Source: AP-15 sp963799085
Lineage (GTDB): Bacteria; Pseudomonadota; Alphaproteobacteria; ATCC43930; CGMCC-115725
Reading direction: 5' to 3'
Length of the DNA: 64,000 bases
Assembly (NCBI GenBank): GCA_963799085.1
Contig: CAWCWA010000002.1
Location: 62,001 to 126,000, forward strand
Part shown: positions 16,826-25,348 of the stretch, piece by piece
Position numbering within the stretch: position 1 is the stretch's first letter
Layout: each line of letters starts with the position of its first letter
Notes under the pieces: generated by a model
What the model was told of the DNA's origin: nothing
Seen by the model: the letters and a program-made list of their open reading frames with translations, nothing else
Databases searched by the model: none
Position numbers and translations under genes: made by a program

Positions 16826-18270
16826 CAGCCTGTTGACGAAGTCGGCTTTGGTTGATTCGGTGTGAAGCGGGGGGACTGATCGGGGCTTTCGGGATGTCGA
16901 TGGGGCGCGAGGGCGATCGGCAGGGGGATCTGATCGTGACCTGGGCGGAGATGCCACGCTCACCGGGGCATGTGTTTTACGACCGGCTTCAGGAAGTGCT
17001 GATCGCGGGCGGATTTGACGGGTTTATCGAGACGGCCTGCCAGCCATATTACGCGCCAAAGTTGGGGGCCCCGTCGTTGCCGCCGGGGCGCTATTTCCGG
17101 ATGCACATGGTCGGCTATTTCGAGGGGATCGCCAGCGAGCGAGGCATCGCTTGGCGCTGTTCGGATTCGATGTCGCTGCGGGATTTTCTGCGGCTGGAGA
17201 ACCGGGAAGAGGTTCCCGATCATTCGTGGTTGTCGAAGACCCGCGGGCGGCTTCCGCATGAAGTCCACGAGACGGTGTTCAGCTGGGTGTTGAAGCTCGT
17301 GGCCGAGAAAGGCTTGATCCGAGGCAAGCGGATCGGCGTCGACGCCTCGACGATGGAGGCCAACGCCGCGCTGCGCACGATCGTGCGCCGGGACGATGGC
17401 CGAACCTATCGCGAAATGCTGACGCAGATGGCCAAGGAGAGCGGCATCGACACGCCAAGTGCGGATGATCTCGTTCGCATCGACCGCAACCGCAAGGGCA
17501 AGAAGCTGTCGAACGAGGAGTGGACGAGCAAGATCGACCCAGAGGCCAAGATCGCCAAGCTGAAGGACGGACGTACGCATCTTGCCTACAAGCCCGAGCA
17601 CGCGGTCGATCTCGACACCGGCGTCATCGTCGCGGCGGCACTCCATCCCGCCGACCAAGGCGACACCACGACAATCGAGGGCACGCTGGCGGCGGCAGAG
17701 AAGAACCTAGCTCAGGTTGGCACCGCGCCGACGAAGGACCAGCCGAGCGAACTGGTCGCCGACAAAGGGTATCACTCGCGCGCCGTCTTGAAGAACCTCA
17801 ACGGCGGGGTGTGGAAGACGCGCATTGCTGAGCCCAAGCAGCCGGGGTTTTCACGCTGGCACGGCGATGACCAAGCGCGTGCGGCGGTCTATGCCAACCG
17901 CACCCGCCTGGGTTCGGGGGTCGGTAAGCATGCAATGCGGCTGAGGGCGGAAATCGTCGAGCGATCTTTCGCTCACAATCTCGACCGCGGCGGCATGCGG
18001 CGGACCTGGCTGCGCGGACGCGAGAATGTCCACAAGCGCTACCTGGTGCACGTCGCCGGGCACAATCTCGGTATCCTGATGCGGCTGATGATCGGGGCCG
18101 GAACCCCGAGAGAGGCGGCTGCCCGTGGGTTGGCCTATCTCCTGTTCGTCTACACCGGGGAGGCCGTGGCGATCATCCTTGTCGCCGCCGCTCCCGACGG
18201 GTTCGCCGTCCTGGTCATGGCCGTTACCGCCGACCCTGGCTGATCAAAGAGCGACTTCAGCAACGGGCTG
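16826..18270 (+). mobile_element. IS1182-type insertion sequence, complete
   Basis: Terminal inverted repeats can be aligned: left end CAGCCTGTTGACGAAGTCGG at 16826 and, reversed, CAGCCCGTTGCTGAAGTCGC at the right end (18251-18270), continuing to the CTTTG triplet region, about 19 of 25 positions matching. Between them is one uninterrupted transposase gene. Of all mobile elements in the window this is the only one with an intact-looking transposase, so it is probably the youngest. No certain target duplication was identified; ACTTATCA occurs just outside the left end and again at 18297-18304. Confidence 0.75.
16894..18243 (+). CDS. IS1182-family transposase
   Basis: About 450 residues from ATG 16894 (a second Met follows two codons later). 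N-terminal DUF772-type domain: YFRMHMVGYFEGIASERGIA and FLRLENREEVPDHSWLSKTR. The DDE core: GKRIGVDASTMEANAALRT holds the first Asp; YKPEHAVDLDTGVIVAA follows; SELVADKGYHSRAVL holds the second Asp; the C-terminal RAEIVERSFAHNLDRGGMRR holds the Glu. All three are present and no frame breaks are seen, so the enzyme is probably active. The preceding frame may read further upstream but the terminal repeat ends at 16850. Confidence 0.92.
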   Translation: MSMGREGDRQGDLIVTWAEMPRSPGHVFYDRLQEVLIAGGFDGFIETACQPYYAPKLGAPSLPPGRYFRMHMVGYFEGIASERGIAWRCSDSMSLRDFLRLENREEVPDHSWLSKTRGRLPHEVHETVFSWVLKLVAEKGLIRGKRIGVDASTMEANAALRTIVRRDDGRTYREMLTQMAKESGIDTPSADDLVRIDRNRKGKKLSNEEWTSKIDPEAKIAKLKDGRTHLAYKPEHAVDLDTGVIVAAALHPADQGDTTTIEGTLAAAEKNLAQVGTAPTKDQPSELVADKGYHSRAVLKNLNGGVWKTRIAEPKQPGFSRWHGDDQARAAVYANRTRLGSGVGKHAMRLRAEIVERSFAHNLDRGGMRRTWLRGRENVHKRYLVHVAGHNLGILMRLMIGAGTPREAAARGLAYLLFVYTGEAVAIILVAAAPDGFAVLVMAVTADPG

Positions 18271-18300
18271 CTATGCGGGATCCGGCGCTGTGAGGACTTA

Positions 18301-18576
18301 TCAATCAGTGTAGGCGTCAGTATTAGCCCGACCGCGGCATTGGCCGTCGGCCATTGCGTTGGGGATGCGCGGCCCGACACAATCGGAATTATGTCGCGGG
18401 ACGATAGCGCCGGTAGGGCTCGCTTGGCGCAGTGAAACGTCGCGCAACGACGCCACTGCCTGCATTCCGGCGAACAATAATATGACGAAGACTACGATCG
18501 CCCACGCCGAGATAACAACCCGCCCCGTTCCGGACCTACTGTCGCGATATTTCCACGACAGGCTCGCCTGACTCAT
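18301..18576 (-). CDS. Possible small membrane protein
   Basis: From ATG 18576 (preceded by AGAGG) the frame encodes MSQASLSWKYRDSRSGTG, one strong membrane segment VVISAWAIVVFVILLFAGMQ and a polar tail of about 45 residues, 91 in all. No family is recognised. Composition is lower in GC than neighbouring genes. It could equally be an accidental open frame between IS remnants. Confidence 0.35.
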   Translation of the reverse strand: MSQASLSWKYRDSRSGTGRVVISAWAIVVFVILLFAGMQAVASLRDVSLRQASPTGAIVPRHNSDCVGPRIPNAMADGQCRGRANTDAYTD

Positions 18577-18870
18577 CCTCTGACATCCTAATTGCTGCGG
18601 TGTGGCATATGGGGCCGCCCGGCAATCGGCAAAAGATTGGTCTTGGCATGGCTGACCTGTGGGGCTGTATCGCTGTCCGTTGCTCGCGTCCCATCGCAAC
18701 GCGCCAGCCCTCGCACCGCAGTCTCGAAATCGAGTCACCGTGCATTATTTGAGAATACCGTTGAAAACTCGTTCAGTGGAGCACTGTGATCTGGTATTTT
18801 GTCGTCGAGCGGGTGCGGCAGTAGGTGGAAATTGCCAATGGCGGCGATCTGCGGCAGAGATGTTATCGGT

Positions 18871-19785
18871 TCATGCGAGCAGATCAAGGATTTGCTCGGC
18901 CGGGGCGACATTCAGGGTCCTCCAGCCGTCGACTTTGCGCAGCGTGATCTGCGCGCTGGCCAACAACGCCCAGAACAGCATGCAAGCGGTATCCGCGCAG
19001 GGCAGCATGCATGGGGTTTTGATGCGGCGCCAACCCTGCTGTGCCATCGACGATCACCAACTCGGGCGCGGCCAAGCCACGGGCCAGCAGATCGTCCAGC
19101 AGAGCCCGCCAAGCGGCCTCGCTTTCGCCGCCCATGTTGCGCAAGGCGAGCAGTGCCGTCTGCGTGCGCGAACGCCCAGCGCCACCAACACCGAAAGGCT
19201 GGTCGCCTTCCTGTCCAGGCGAACCCGGACCACCGTACCGTCGAGGATCAGGCGGACGATGTCATCCCCGGCAAGATCGCGCTTTGCCAGGCCTCCCAGT
19301 CGGACTGCACCTTGCGCCAGGCCCGGCTGACGGTGTCCCCGCCTTCCGGGAGCAGGCTCTTGCCAACCGCGCCGCCGAACAGCGCCGCCAAGGCGCGCCG
19401 GACCCGTCGCGTGTTGGTGCCCGCCAGATAGGCCCCGGCGATCAGCCGTTCGGCCTGCACCGTCAGGCGCTTGTAGGCCGGCAGCGCCGTGCTGCGCCAC
19501 TCTGCTTGCTGGCCATCGCTGTTGCTCACCCGGGCTCGAGGAACCGACACCGTCATCGGCCCGAACGTGCCGAGCAACTGGCGGTCCCGGTGGCCGTTGC
19601 GATGCCCGGCTGCCGCGGCGCTGCGGTCATACCGGCCTCGCCCCAACGCTCGCGGCAAGCTCTTCTTCAAGCATGTTTTCAATGAAGCTCCGGATGCGCT
19701 GGCGAAGCCCAGCCTCCAGCGGATCAAACCAATCCGCACCCAACAATGGAACCTCGCGCCCTCGATAGTAGATATCCTTCGTCAT
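18871..19785 (-). pseudogene. IS256-family transposase remnant (copy 2), internally deleted
   Basis: Distinct from copy 1. It begins MTKDIYYRGREVPLLGADWF at 19785, then SFIENMLEEELAA; the next frame has FGPMTVSVPRARVSNSDGQQ and LAGTNTRRVRRALAALFGG, and DIVRLILDGTVVRVRLDRKA with the first catalytic Asp, then MRNMGGESEAAWRALLDDLL. After VIVDGTAGL the sequence jumps to the codons for IKTPCMLPCADTACMLFWAL near the C-terminus, dropping roughly 150 residues including the catalytic Glu. The end ITLRKVDGWRTLNVAP and a TGA at 18871 are preserved. Several frame changes are also present. Confidence 0.85.
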
Positions 19786-19856
19786 GGCGTGATCTCCTCC
19801 GGCGGCGCCAACCGCCGGGTTTTGCGTTGAGCTGTAAGATATGGTCGAAATTGAAA

Positions 19857-20412
19857 ACAATTCATCGGCTACGCCCGCGTCAGCACCATGGGCAGACGCT
19901 TGGCGCCCAACTTGACCAGCTTCGCGCCGTCGGATGTAGCAGCCGGAATATGTGCCGCGAGACGGTAACGGGCGCTCGCCGACCGGCGCGAGCTTCTCCG
20001 CATGCTCGACCGTCTCCAACCCGGCGACGTAGTGACGGTCGCGCGCATCGACCGGCTTGCGCGCAGCACTTTCGACCTGTTCGGCATCGTCAAGCGCGTC
20101 GTCGATGGCAAGGCGCAATTCCGATCCTTGGCCGAGCCGTGGGCCGAGACCGGCACAAGCACCGGGCGGTTGATGCTGGCGGTTTTGGGGGGACCGGGCT
20201 GACGTCGAGCGGGATTTGATCCGCACCCGCACCGCCGAAGGCCGGAGCTGCGCAAAAGCTCAAGGAAAGCCTTTGGGCTGACCTCTTTCCCTGAGCCGGC
20301 ACAGCAGAAAGAGACCACTAGACGTCGCGCGCAGGGCGCGACGTTGCAGGAATTGGCGGACAGCTACGACCGCAGCATATCCAGCATGCGCCGCGCTACC
20401 CGCGACGCCTGA
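19857..20412 (+). pseudogene. Serine recombinase (resolvase/invertase), multiply frameshifted
   Basis: Reading across frames gives a complete resolvase: IGYARVST with the catalytic Ser near 19865, GQTLGAQLDQLRAVGC, then MLDRLQPGDVVTVARIDRLA and RSTFDLFGIVKRVVDGKAQF, TGTSTGRLMLAVLGGLADVE, RDLIRTRTAEGR and a C-terminal helix-turn-helix region GATLQELADSYDRSISSMRR ending at a TGA at 20410-20412. At least four single-base breaks are needed. Such genes sit on Tn3-type transposons or plasmids; no transposase partner is adjacent. The breaks make it non-functional as read. Confidence 0.8.
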
Positions 20413-20434
20413 ATCTATTTGACGCGGTCCGCCA

Positions 20435-20500
20435 ATGTATCTTAAGCAAAAACCACGACTGTATTTCGATGAAAATTTTCCGTCCGATGTCAGCGCACAC
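20435..20500 (+). pseudogene. Fragment resembling a DUF5615/PIN-like protein N-terminus
   Basis: MYLKQKPRLYFDENFPSDV resembles the first strand and acidic DEN motif of PIN-like (DUF5615, Mut7-C-type) toxin relatives. Homology stops after about 20 residues, so this would be a small remnant left by recombination next to the resolvase and the IS1380 piece. Low confidence because the matched segment is so short. Confidence 0.3.
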
Positions 20501-20689
20501 GCGATCAACCTCGAGGCGATCGGCCAGACCATCTCCAAGGGGGTGACGGCCGAAAGCGGCGATGCGCGCGGCGGTGGCGAGAGCGTGCGAGCACAACCTG
20601 CGCCAGTCTCGGCAGGCGCAATGAAGGCGGGGTCGGCCTTGGCGCCGGGATCGGAGTGTCTCGGTTTGGCTGCTGCTTGGGTCGTCAGC

Positions 20690-21060
20690 GCGCGGCGGCG
20701 GTCAGCCACAGATGGGCGAAGGCGAAATCGTTCCGATGGGGACAGGCCGAAGCCATCGCGATCTTGATGCGGCGTGCGCTGAGCCGGACGAGGGCGCCAA
20801 TCTTCAACGGCTTCAAGCGGATGGTGCCGCAGGTGGCCTCGGCGAACTGGGTGTGCGATGGTCTGTGTGCTGCTGTGCGCGCTGCGCCGCATCGTGCTCA
20901 AGCAGTCGTAATAGCCGTGGAAGAAGCGCCCTTCCTGATGGCCGTGCAGCGGGTCGTCGGCGGCACCGAGGTCGAGGATGATCTGCTTCGGCGCCTGCCG
21001 GTGGGCGTCGAGAAACAAGTCGACGTTTCCTGCCCCGCTGCGCGCTGGCCTGGATGAGCC
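20690..21060 (-). pseudogene. IS1380-family transposase remnant, internally deleted
   Basis: The minus strand reads VDLFLDAHRQAPKQIILDLG then AADDPLHGHQEGRFFHGYYD, the central DDE region of IS1380 transposases. Immediately after YYDC it jumps to codons that, in the right frame, give MRAxxQxxxWFA-like sequence and RLKIGALVRLSARRIKIAMA, PHRNDFAFAHLWLTAAAR, the family C-terminus. Around 200 residues between are missing and frames shift. The upstream N-terminal part is replaced by a short tandem repeat region. Confidence 0.72.
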
Positions 21061-21105
21061 GCAGCACCCGTTTGGTTTGCTGACCCACCTTTTCCGGCCT
21101 TGCCT

Positions 21106-21150
21106 GCTCTGGCCTCGCCGGCTCTGGCCTCGCCGGCTCTGGCCTCCTCC
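21106..21150. repeat. 15-base tandem repeat, three units
   Basis: GCTCTGGCCTCGCCG occurs twice exactly (21106-21120, 21121-21135) and a third time with changes at the end (GCTCTGGCCTCCTCC, 21136-21150). It lies just upstream, in the sense of transcription, of the IS1380 remnant. Likely replication slippage. Confidence 0.8.
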
Positions 21151-21180
21151 AGTCACGACCGGGCAGCGAACAGCGCGTAG

Positions 21181-21199
21181 GTAGTTTCCGAGCCTACCG
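21181..21199 (+). repeat. Dispersed 19-base motif, copy 2
   Basis: GTAGTTTCCGAGCCTACCG; with the preceding G the arms GGTAG and CTACC are perfect inverted repeats. Located between the IS1380 remnant and the slipin gene. Confidence 0.5.
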
Positions 21200-21359
21200 T
21201 GGCGGCATCGTCGCCCAACATTCTGCACTGCAGCCTTTGGTAAGGCTATCCGAACCGCCGCAGCTGATGCCGACAGGTGCTCGGATCGGGCTGTTCGACA
21301 GCTGCACCTCGGCCGTTGAGACGAGGGTCCGTTACTCTCGTTGTGAAAGGAATAACGCC

Positions 21360-22241
21360 ATGTTCTTATTCCCTCTGTATATCACCCCGCTTGTCCTGAT
21401 CGTTGCCTTCGTTCTGGTCACGGCGAGCGTGAGGATCCTGCGCGAATACGAGCGAGCTGTGGTCTTTACTTTAGGGCGGTTCCAGAAAGTCAAAGGACCG
21501 GGCCTCGTGCTGTTGATTCCCTTTTTCCAGAAAATGGTGCGAGTGGATTTGCGCATCCAGGTCATCGAGATACCGAGCCAGGACGTGATCTCTCGCGACA
21601 ACGTTTCGATGAAGGTTGACGCGGTGCTCTACTTCAACGTCGTCAATCCCGAACGGGCCATCATCCAGGTTCAGTCCTTCCTTCCCGCCACCGTCATGCT
21701 CGCGCAAACGACCCTGCGCGCGGTGCTCGGGCAGCACGAGCTCGATGAGATGTTGTCCGAACGCAAAAAGCTCAGCGCCGATGTCCAGAGCATCCTCGAT
21801 GCCCAGACCGAAACCTGGGGGATCAAGGTCAGCAACGTCGAGATCAGAACCGTCGAACTGACGGACAACATGGTGCGCGCGATCGCCAAACAGGCGGAGG
21901 CGGAACGCGACCGTCGCGCCAAGGTCATCCATGCGGAAGCCGAGTTTCAGGCCTCGCAGACCCTGGTCAACGCCGCCCAGATCCTGTCGAGCATCCCGGC
22001 CGCCATGCAGTTGCGCTACCTGCAAACCTTGACCGAGATCGGCGCCGAACAGAATTCCACCGTCGTCTTTCCGATGCCGATCGACATCATCAAGCCGTTC
22101 CTCCAGTTGCTTGAGAAAGTCGGCAAGCCGGTAGGCGCCAACGGCGCCACGCGTGTCCCGCCGATGAAGGACGTCCCATTGGGCGTGTCAGGAGCGCGAA
22201 CGGGCCTGGGTGAACCCCTCGATATAGAGGCGACGCAATAA
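21360..22241 (+). CDS. Slipin (stomatin/SPFH-domain membrane protein)
   Basis: 293 residues from ATG 21360, preceded by GAAAGGAA. An N-terminal membrane segment (FLFPLYITPLVLIVAFVLVT) is followed by the SPFH domain: ILREYERAVVFTLGRFQKVK, GPGLVLLIPFFQKMVRVDLR, SRDNVSMKVDAVLYFNVVNP, LRAVLGQHELDEMLSERKKL and WGIKVSNVEIRTVELTDNMV, then the coiled AEAERDRRAKVIHAEAEFQA region. Slipins assemble rings in the inner membrane and are thought to organise lipid domains or proteases; many pair with a NfeD protein, which is absent here. First gene of a co-oriented set of envelope and stress genes up to 25303. Confidence 0.93.
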   Translation: MFLFPLYITPLVLIVAFVLVTASVRILREYERAVVFTLGRFQKVKGPGLVLLIPFFQKMVRVDLRIQVIEIPSQDVISRDNVSMKVDAVLYFNVVNPERAIIQVQSFLPATVMLAQTTLRAVLGQHELDEMLSERKKLSADVQSILDAQTETWGIKVSNVEIRTVELTDNMVRAIAKQAEAERDRRAKVIHAEAEFQASQTLVNAAQILSSIPAAMQLRYLQTLTEIGAEQNSTVVFPMPIDIIKPFLQLLEKVGKPVGANGATRVPPMKDVPLGVSGARTGLGEPLDIEATQ

Positions 22242-22280
22242 AACCATTACCAAGCACCCCTAGTTCTGCAAGAGGATCAA

Positions 22281-22841
22281 ATGGAAAAAGCTGACACAGT
22301 CATTGCCGTCTTCACAGACCATCCTGCAGCGGAAACAGCCGTGAAAAAGCTGGCCGCGGCCGGGTTCGAGATGAAGAATCTCAGCGTTGTCGGCAAGGGA
22401 TACCATAGTGAAGAAAAGGTCGTCGGCTTTTACAACATTGGTGATCGAATCAAATTTTGGGGAACGCGGGGTGCGTTCTGGGGCGGTCTCTGGGGTTTGT
22501 TCCTTGGCGGGCTGTTCATGACCATTCCCGTCGTGGGACATGTCATCGTGCTTGGGTATCTGGCCGCCATGGCAGTCTCCGCCGTCGAGAGCGCCGTCGT
22601 GGTTGGCGGACTGAGTGCGCTTGGTGCGGCGCTCTACGGCATCGGCGTGCCGAAGGACAGCGTGATCCAATACGAGACCGCCCTGAAAGCCGATAGCTTT
22701 CTGGTGATGGCGCACGGCGCGGCAGCGGAAATGGTTCGCGCGAAGGCGATCCTCGGTACGGCCAACCCTTCACGCCTCGATGTACATGCCGGGGTGAAGG
22801 CGCTTGAGCCGGCGGATCAGCTGGTTCATGCGGGTGGCTGA
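22281..22841 (+). CDS. General stress protein 17M-like membrane-associated protein
   Basis: 186 residues. The start VIAVFTDHPAAETAVKKLAA then AGFEMKNLSVVGKGYHSEEK is the small alpha/beta domain shared with Bacillus YflT/GSP17M-like proteins. A central glycine-rich hydrophobic part (GTRGAFWGGLWGLFLGGLFM and VVGGLSALGAALYGIGVP) could insert in the membrane as a glycine zipper. The C-terminal third returns to the same fold type (YETALKADSFLVMAHGAAAE). It lies 39 bases after slipin, so co-transcription is likely. Exact activity unknown. Confidence 0.82.
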   Translation: MEKADTVIAVFTDHPAAETAVKKLAAAGFEMKNLSVVGKGYHSEEKVVGFYNIGDRIKFWGTRGAFWGGLWGLFLGGLFMTIPVVGHVIVLGYLAAMAVSAVESAVVVGGLSALGAALYGIGVPKDSVIQYETALKADSFLVMAHGAAAEMVRAKAILGTANPSRLDVHAGVKALEPADQLVHAGG

Positions 22842-22898
22842 ATAGTGCAGCCAAGATGCTCTCGAGATGGCCCGACGAGTGACACAAAGGAGGTTGCC

Positions 22899-23310
22899 AT
22901 GAGGATTCTCAACGCCTCGATCGGTAATCGGACAGCTCGTGCTGATCGGCGCACTGCCCGCCGCCGCCGGTAAGTCGACCCTGGCGCTCGGCCCGGTTGC
23001 CCCCGTGCGACTGGCCGCCGGCGGCGATACGACGGCCGACCGGGACACGTACACGCAGAAGGCGAACGACGAAATGCACGAATGGCAACAAAAGCTGCAC
23101 GACTTCAGCGAGAAAGCGGAGGCCAAGGGGAAAGAGGCGGGCAACGCGGCCGAGGTTGATCTGAACAAGGCCTGGACCAAGGCCGAGGCTGCATCACGTA
23201 AGCTGCAAACCGCCGGCGCCGACGGTTGGGAGAGCGCCAAGACCTCTTTCGAGAAGGCATCCCATGAACTGGCGGACGCCTGGCACAAGATTCGACCCCA
23301 GGACAAATAA
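22899..23310 (+). CDS. Exported coiled-coil protein of unknown function, frameshift in the signal peptide
   Basis: A strong AAAGGAGG precedes ATG 22899. The first seven or eight codons (MRILNAS) are in one frame and the rest in another; a single-base change at about 22918-22923 restores a signal peptide continuing VIGQLVLIGALPAAAGKS. The mature part is hydrophilic and helical: DTYTQKANDEMHEWQQKLHD, FSEKAEAKGKEAGNAAEVDL and WESAKTSFEKASHELADAWH. It resembles small periplasmic helical stress proteins in shape only. Its place between the stress protein and the PRC-barrel genes suggests a role in the envelope. Confidence 0.62.
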
Positions 23311-23600
23311 GCGGGGCCGCTGAGCCTGGGAGGGCACACGTCGCGCGGCTGAGTTCGCCGCAGTAACAGCGGCTTTTCATCACCGCTTCCTCGTTGGCGC
23401 CGTCGGGAAATCGATAAAGGCCCTGAGTGAACGCTGGCGCCATCGCTTCGTGCGCCGCAGGTCTGGCGTCGCCCAATGGCTACCTGAGTAGTTTCCGAGG
23501 CTGTCGGCGCGATCTGGCGACAACCACTATTAAACCCATCGGCCATGGAACGGCAATCCCAGTTGCCGTCGGGTCAAATCGGCGGCAAGGAATCCAACAC
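23311..23600. other. Intergenic, holds motif copy 3
   Basis: About 290 bases between the coiled-coil gene and the first PRC-barrel gene. No gene recognised. It contains the third copy of the dispersed motif (23488-23506). Confidence 0.4.
23488..23506 (+). repeat. Dispersed 19-base motif, copy 3
   Basis: GTAGTTTCCGAGGCTGTCG, preceded by GA as in copy 1 (GAGTAGTTTCCGA). The right arm is degraded relative to copies 1 and 2. Confidence 0.4.
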
Positions 23601-24503
23601 ATGAAACGCTCGACTCTAACGGGCTCGGTGGCAGCATGTTTTTGTCTTGGTCTTGCCGCCCCGCTGCTGGCGGCTGAGCCTTCGGCAACCGGCACGGTGA
23701 ACCAGCCGTCTCCCGATGAGAATAACCCCTCCGCTATTAAGCCCGCGGAGCGGTGTCTGAGCGATCTGCGCGCCTTCGACAGTCAGATGCAGAAGGACGG
23801 CTACTGGCTGAGCGGATCCGGCTACTGGTACGGCTATCCGATGATGGGCGGTTACGGGGGCTACGGCTACGGCTCTCTGGAGGGCGGCAACCCGGCGAAG
23901 GGCACGACCGGTTACCAGAACGTGCGGCCGGGCTACGAGGTCCGGACCCTTATTGCCTCTGCCAACATTCTCGCCCGACACGGCCAACAGCAGGCGTGTG
24001 AGGGGGCGCTCGGCACGACCCGCGATATCTATAAGCTCTACGTGGCTGATATGCGCAGCGGGGGAGTGCCGATCGCGGACGTGCCGGGCTGGCGGCAGCA
24101 GCAGATCGCCGCCGCGCAGCCGGTTACGAGTAAGAATACATCGTTTCGGTCCGACCAGTTGCTCGGCACCGACGTGCGCAACCTGCAGAACGAGGCTCTT
24201 GGCAGCGTCGATGACCTCGTGATGAATCCGCATACAGGAAAGATAGCCTATCTGGTGATCGCCCGCGGCGGGATTTTTGGGATCGATGAAAAATACGTCC
24301 CGGTCCCCTGGGAGGATTTCAAGATAACCCCGAACGTGAACCTGCTGGTGCTCAACACCACCAAGGGCGCCATGGAGGCCGCCCCGGAGGTGAACCATGA
24401 CCAATTCACGACCGCCGGCCACTTCGATCGGCAGAGTCAGAAGGTGGATGCCTACTGGAAGACGCACCTCTCAAGCAAAGGCAAAAATGGGTCCAATGGT
24501 TGA
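23601..24503 (+). CDS. Exported PRC-barrel domain protein
   Basis: 300 residues from ATG 23601 with a signal peptide (LTGSVAACFCLGLAAPLLAA). The middle has an aromatic- and glycine-rich segment (YWLSGSGYWYGYPMMGGYGG). The C-terminal part is a PRC-barrel: SDQLLGTDVRNLQNEALGSV, DDLVMNPHTGKIAYLVIARG and KYVPVPWEDFKITPNVNLLV. PRC-barrels are small beta-barrels found in photosynthetic reaction centre H subunits, RimM and many stress-induced alphaproteobacterial proteins. The following gene carries two more such domains, so the two probably act together in the envelope. Confidence 0.85.
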   Translation: MKRSTLTGSVAACFCLGLAAPLLAAEPSATGTVNQPSPDENNPSAIKPAERCLSDLRAFDSQMQKDGYWLSGSGYWYGYPMMGGYGGYGYGSLEGGNPAKGTTGYQNVRPGYEVRTLIASANILARHGQQQACEGALGTTRDIYKLYVADMRSGGVPIADVPGWRQQQIAAAQPVTSKNTSFRSDQLLGTDVRNLQNEALGSVDDLVMNPHTGKIAYLVIARGGIFGIDEKYVPVPWEDFKITPNVNLLVLNTTKGAMEAAPEVNHDQFTTAGHFDRQSQKVDAYWKTHLSSKGKNGSNG

Positions 24504-24559
24504 CACCATTCTTGGGTCCCCGCGGTTGCCAGGACACGTGAACGTAAAAGGAGCGCGAA

Positions 24560-25303
24560 ATGTTGTGGAATGCATCGGTGATCAAGGGCTACGCCATTGA
24601 GGCCAGCGATGGCGATATTGGCACCGTCAGCGACTTCCTGTTCGATGACGCAAGTTGGCTGGTGCGTTGGCTGGTCGTCGATACCGGCAACTGGCTCTCC
24701 GGTCGCAAGGTCCTTTTGCCTCCCTCCGTCTTGGGACGGCTCTATGCTAAGGACCGGGTATTCGCAGTTCAATTGACCAAGCAGCAGATCAAGGACAGCC
24801 CGGAGATCAACACCGATCGGCCGGTGTCGCGGCAGATGGAGACCAGCGTTTACGATTACTACGGCTGGAGCCCGTATTGGGGTACCGGCTTTTATATGGG
24901 CGGCTACGGCTATATGCCCGGGGCCATGACGGCGCCTTACCTGGGATCTAGGCGGCATGAAGACGATATTGCCGATGCTCAGCGAAGCCACGACGATCCG
25001 CATCTGCGCAGCGTCGAAGCGGTGACGGGGTACCACATCCATGCCAGTGACGGCGAGGTCGGTCACGTTGAGGACTTCCTCTTGGAGGATGCCGATTGGA
25101 GTATCCATTACCTCGTCGTCGATACGAAGAACTGGTGGCCCGGGAAGAAGGTCCTGATCTCACCACGCTCGGCGTTAGAGATTGATTGGACTAATAAACT
25201 GGTGAACCTCAAGGTCGATCGTCAGACGGTCAAGGACAGCCCGGCCTACGATCCATCGGCACCCCCAGATCGGGCCTCTGAGAGACATTTCTATACCTAC
25301 TAA
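24560..25303 (+). CDS. Tandem PRC-barrel domain protein
   Basis: 247 residues, two PRC-barrels. First: IKGYAIEASDGDIGTVSDFL, FDDASWLVRWLVVDTGNWLS. Second: VTGYHIHASDGEVGHVEDFL, LEDADWSIHYLVVDTKNWWP, each followed by GRKVLLPP or GKKVLISP and a D/E-rich end with VKDSPxY. Between them is a Gly-Tyr-rich linker (YYGWSPYWGTGFYMGGYGYM) like that of the preceding protein. No signal peptide, so probably cytoplasmic. AAAAGGAG lies before the ATG. The duplication within the gene and the pairing with 23601 suggest an oligomeric scaffold; the role is inference only. Confidence 0.88.
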   Translation: MLWNASVIKGYAIEASDGDIGTVSDFLFDDASWLVRWLVVDTGNWLSGRKVLLPPSVLGRLYAKDRVFAVQLTKQQIKDSPEINTDRPVSRQMETSVYDYYGWSPYWGTGFYMGGYGYMPGAMTAPYLGSRRHEDDIADAQRSHDDPHLRSVEAVTGYHIHASDGEVGHVEDFLLEDADWSIHYLVVDTKNWWPGKKVLISPRSALEIDWTNKLVNLKVDRQTVKDSPAYDPSAPPDRASERHFYTY

Positions 25304-25348
25304 TTGCGACCTAATGGCGACGTCCGAGCGTCCGCCGCGCCAGCCTAG

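Noticed and set aside
16421..16963. Minus-strand 180-codon frame with VNRPIAVGSETT
   Set aside because: Not called as a gene: part overlaps the IS1182 end, and similar peptides seem to come from repeated DNA; kept as a note in the mosaic stretch.
21106..21150. CRISPR-like direct repeats
   Set aside because: Units are contiguous with no spacers and only three are present; it is a simple tandem repeat.
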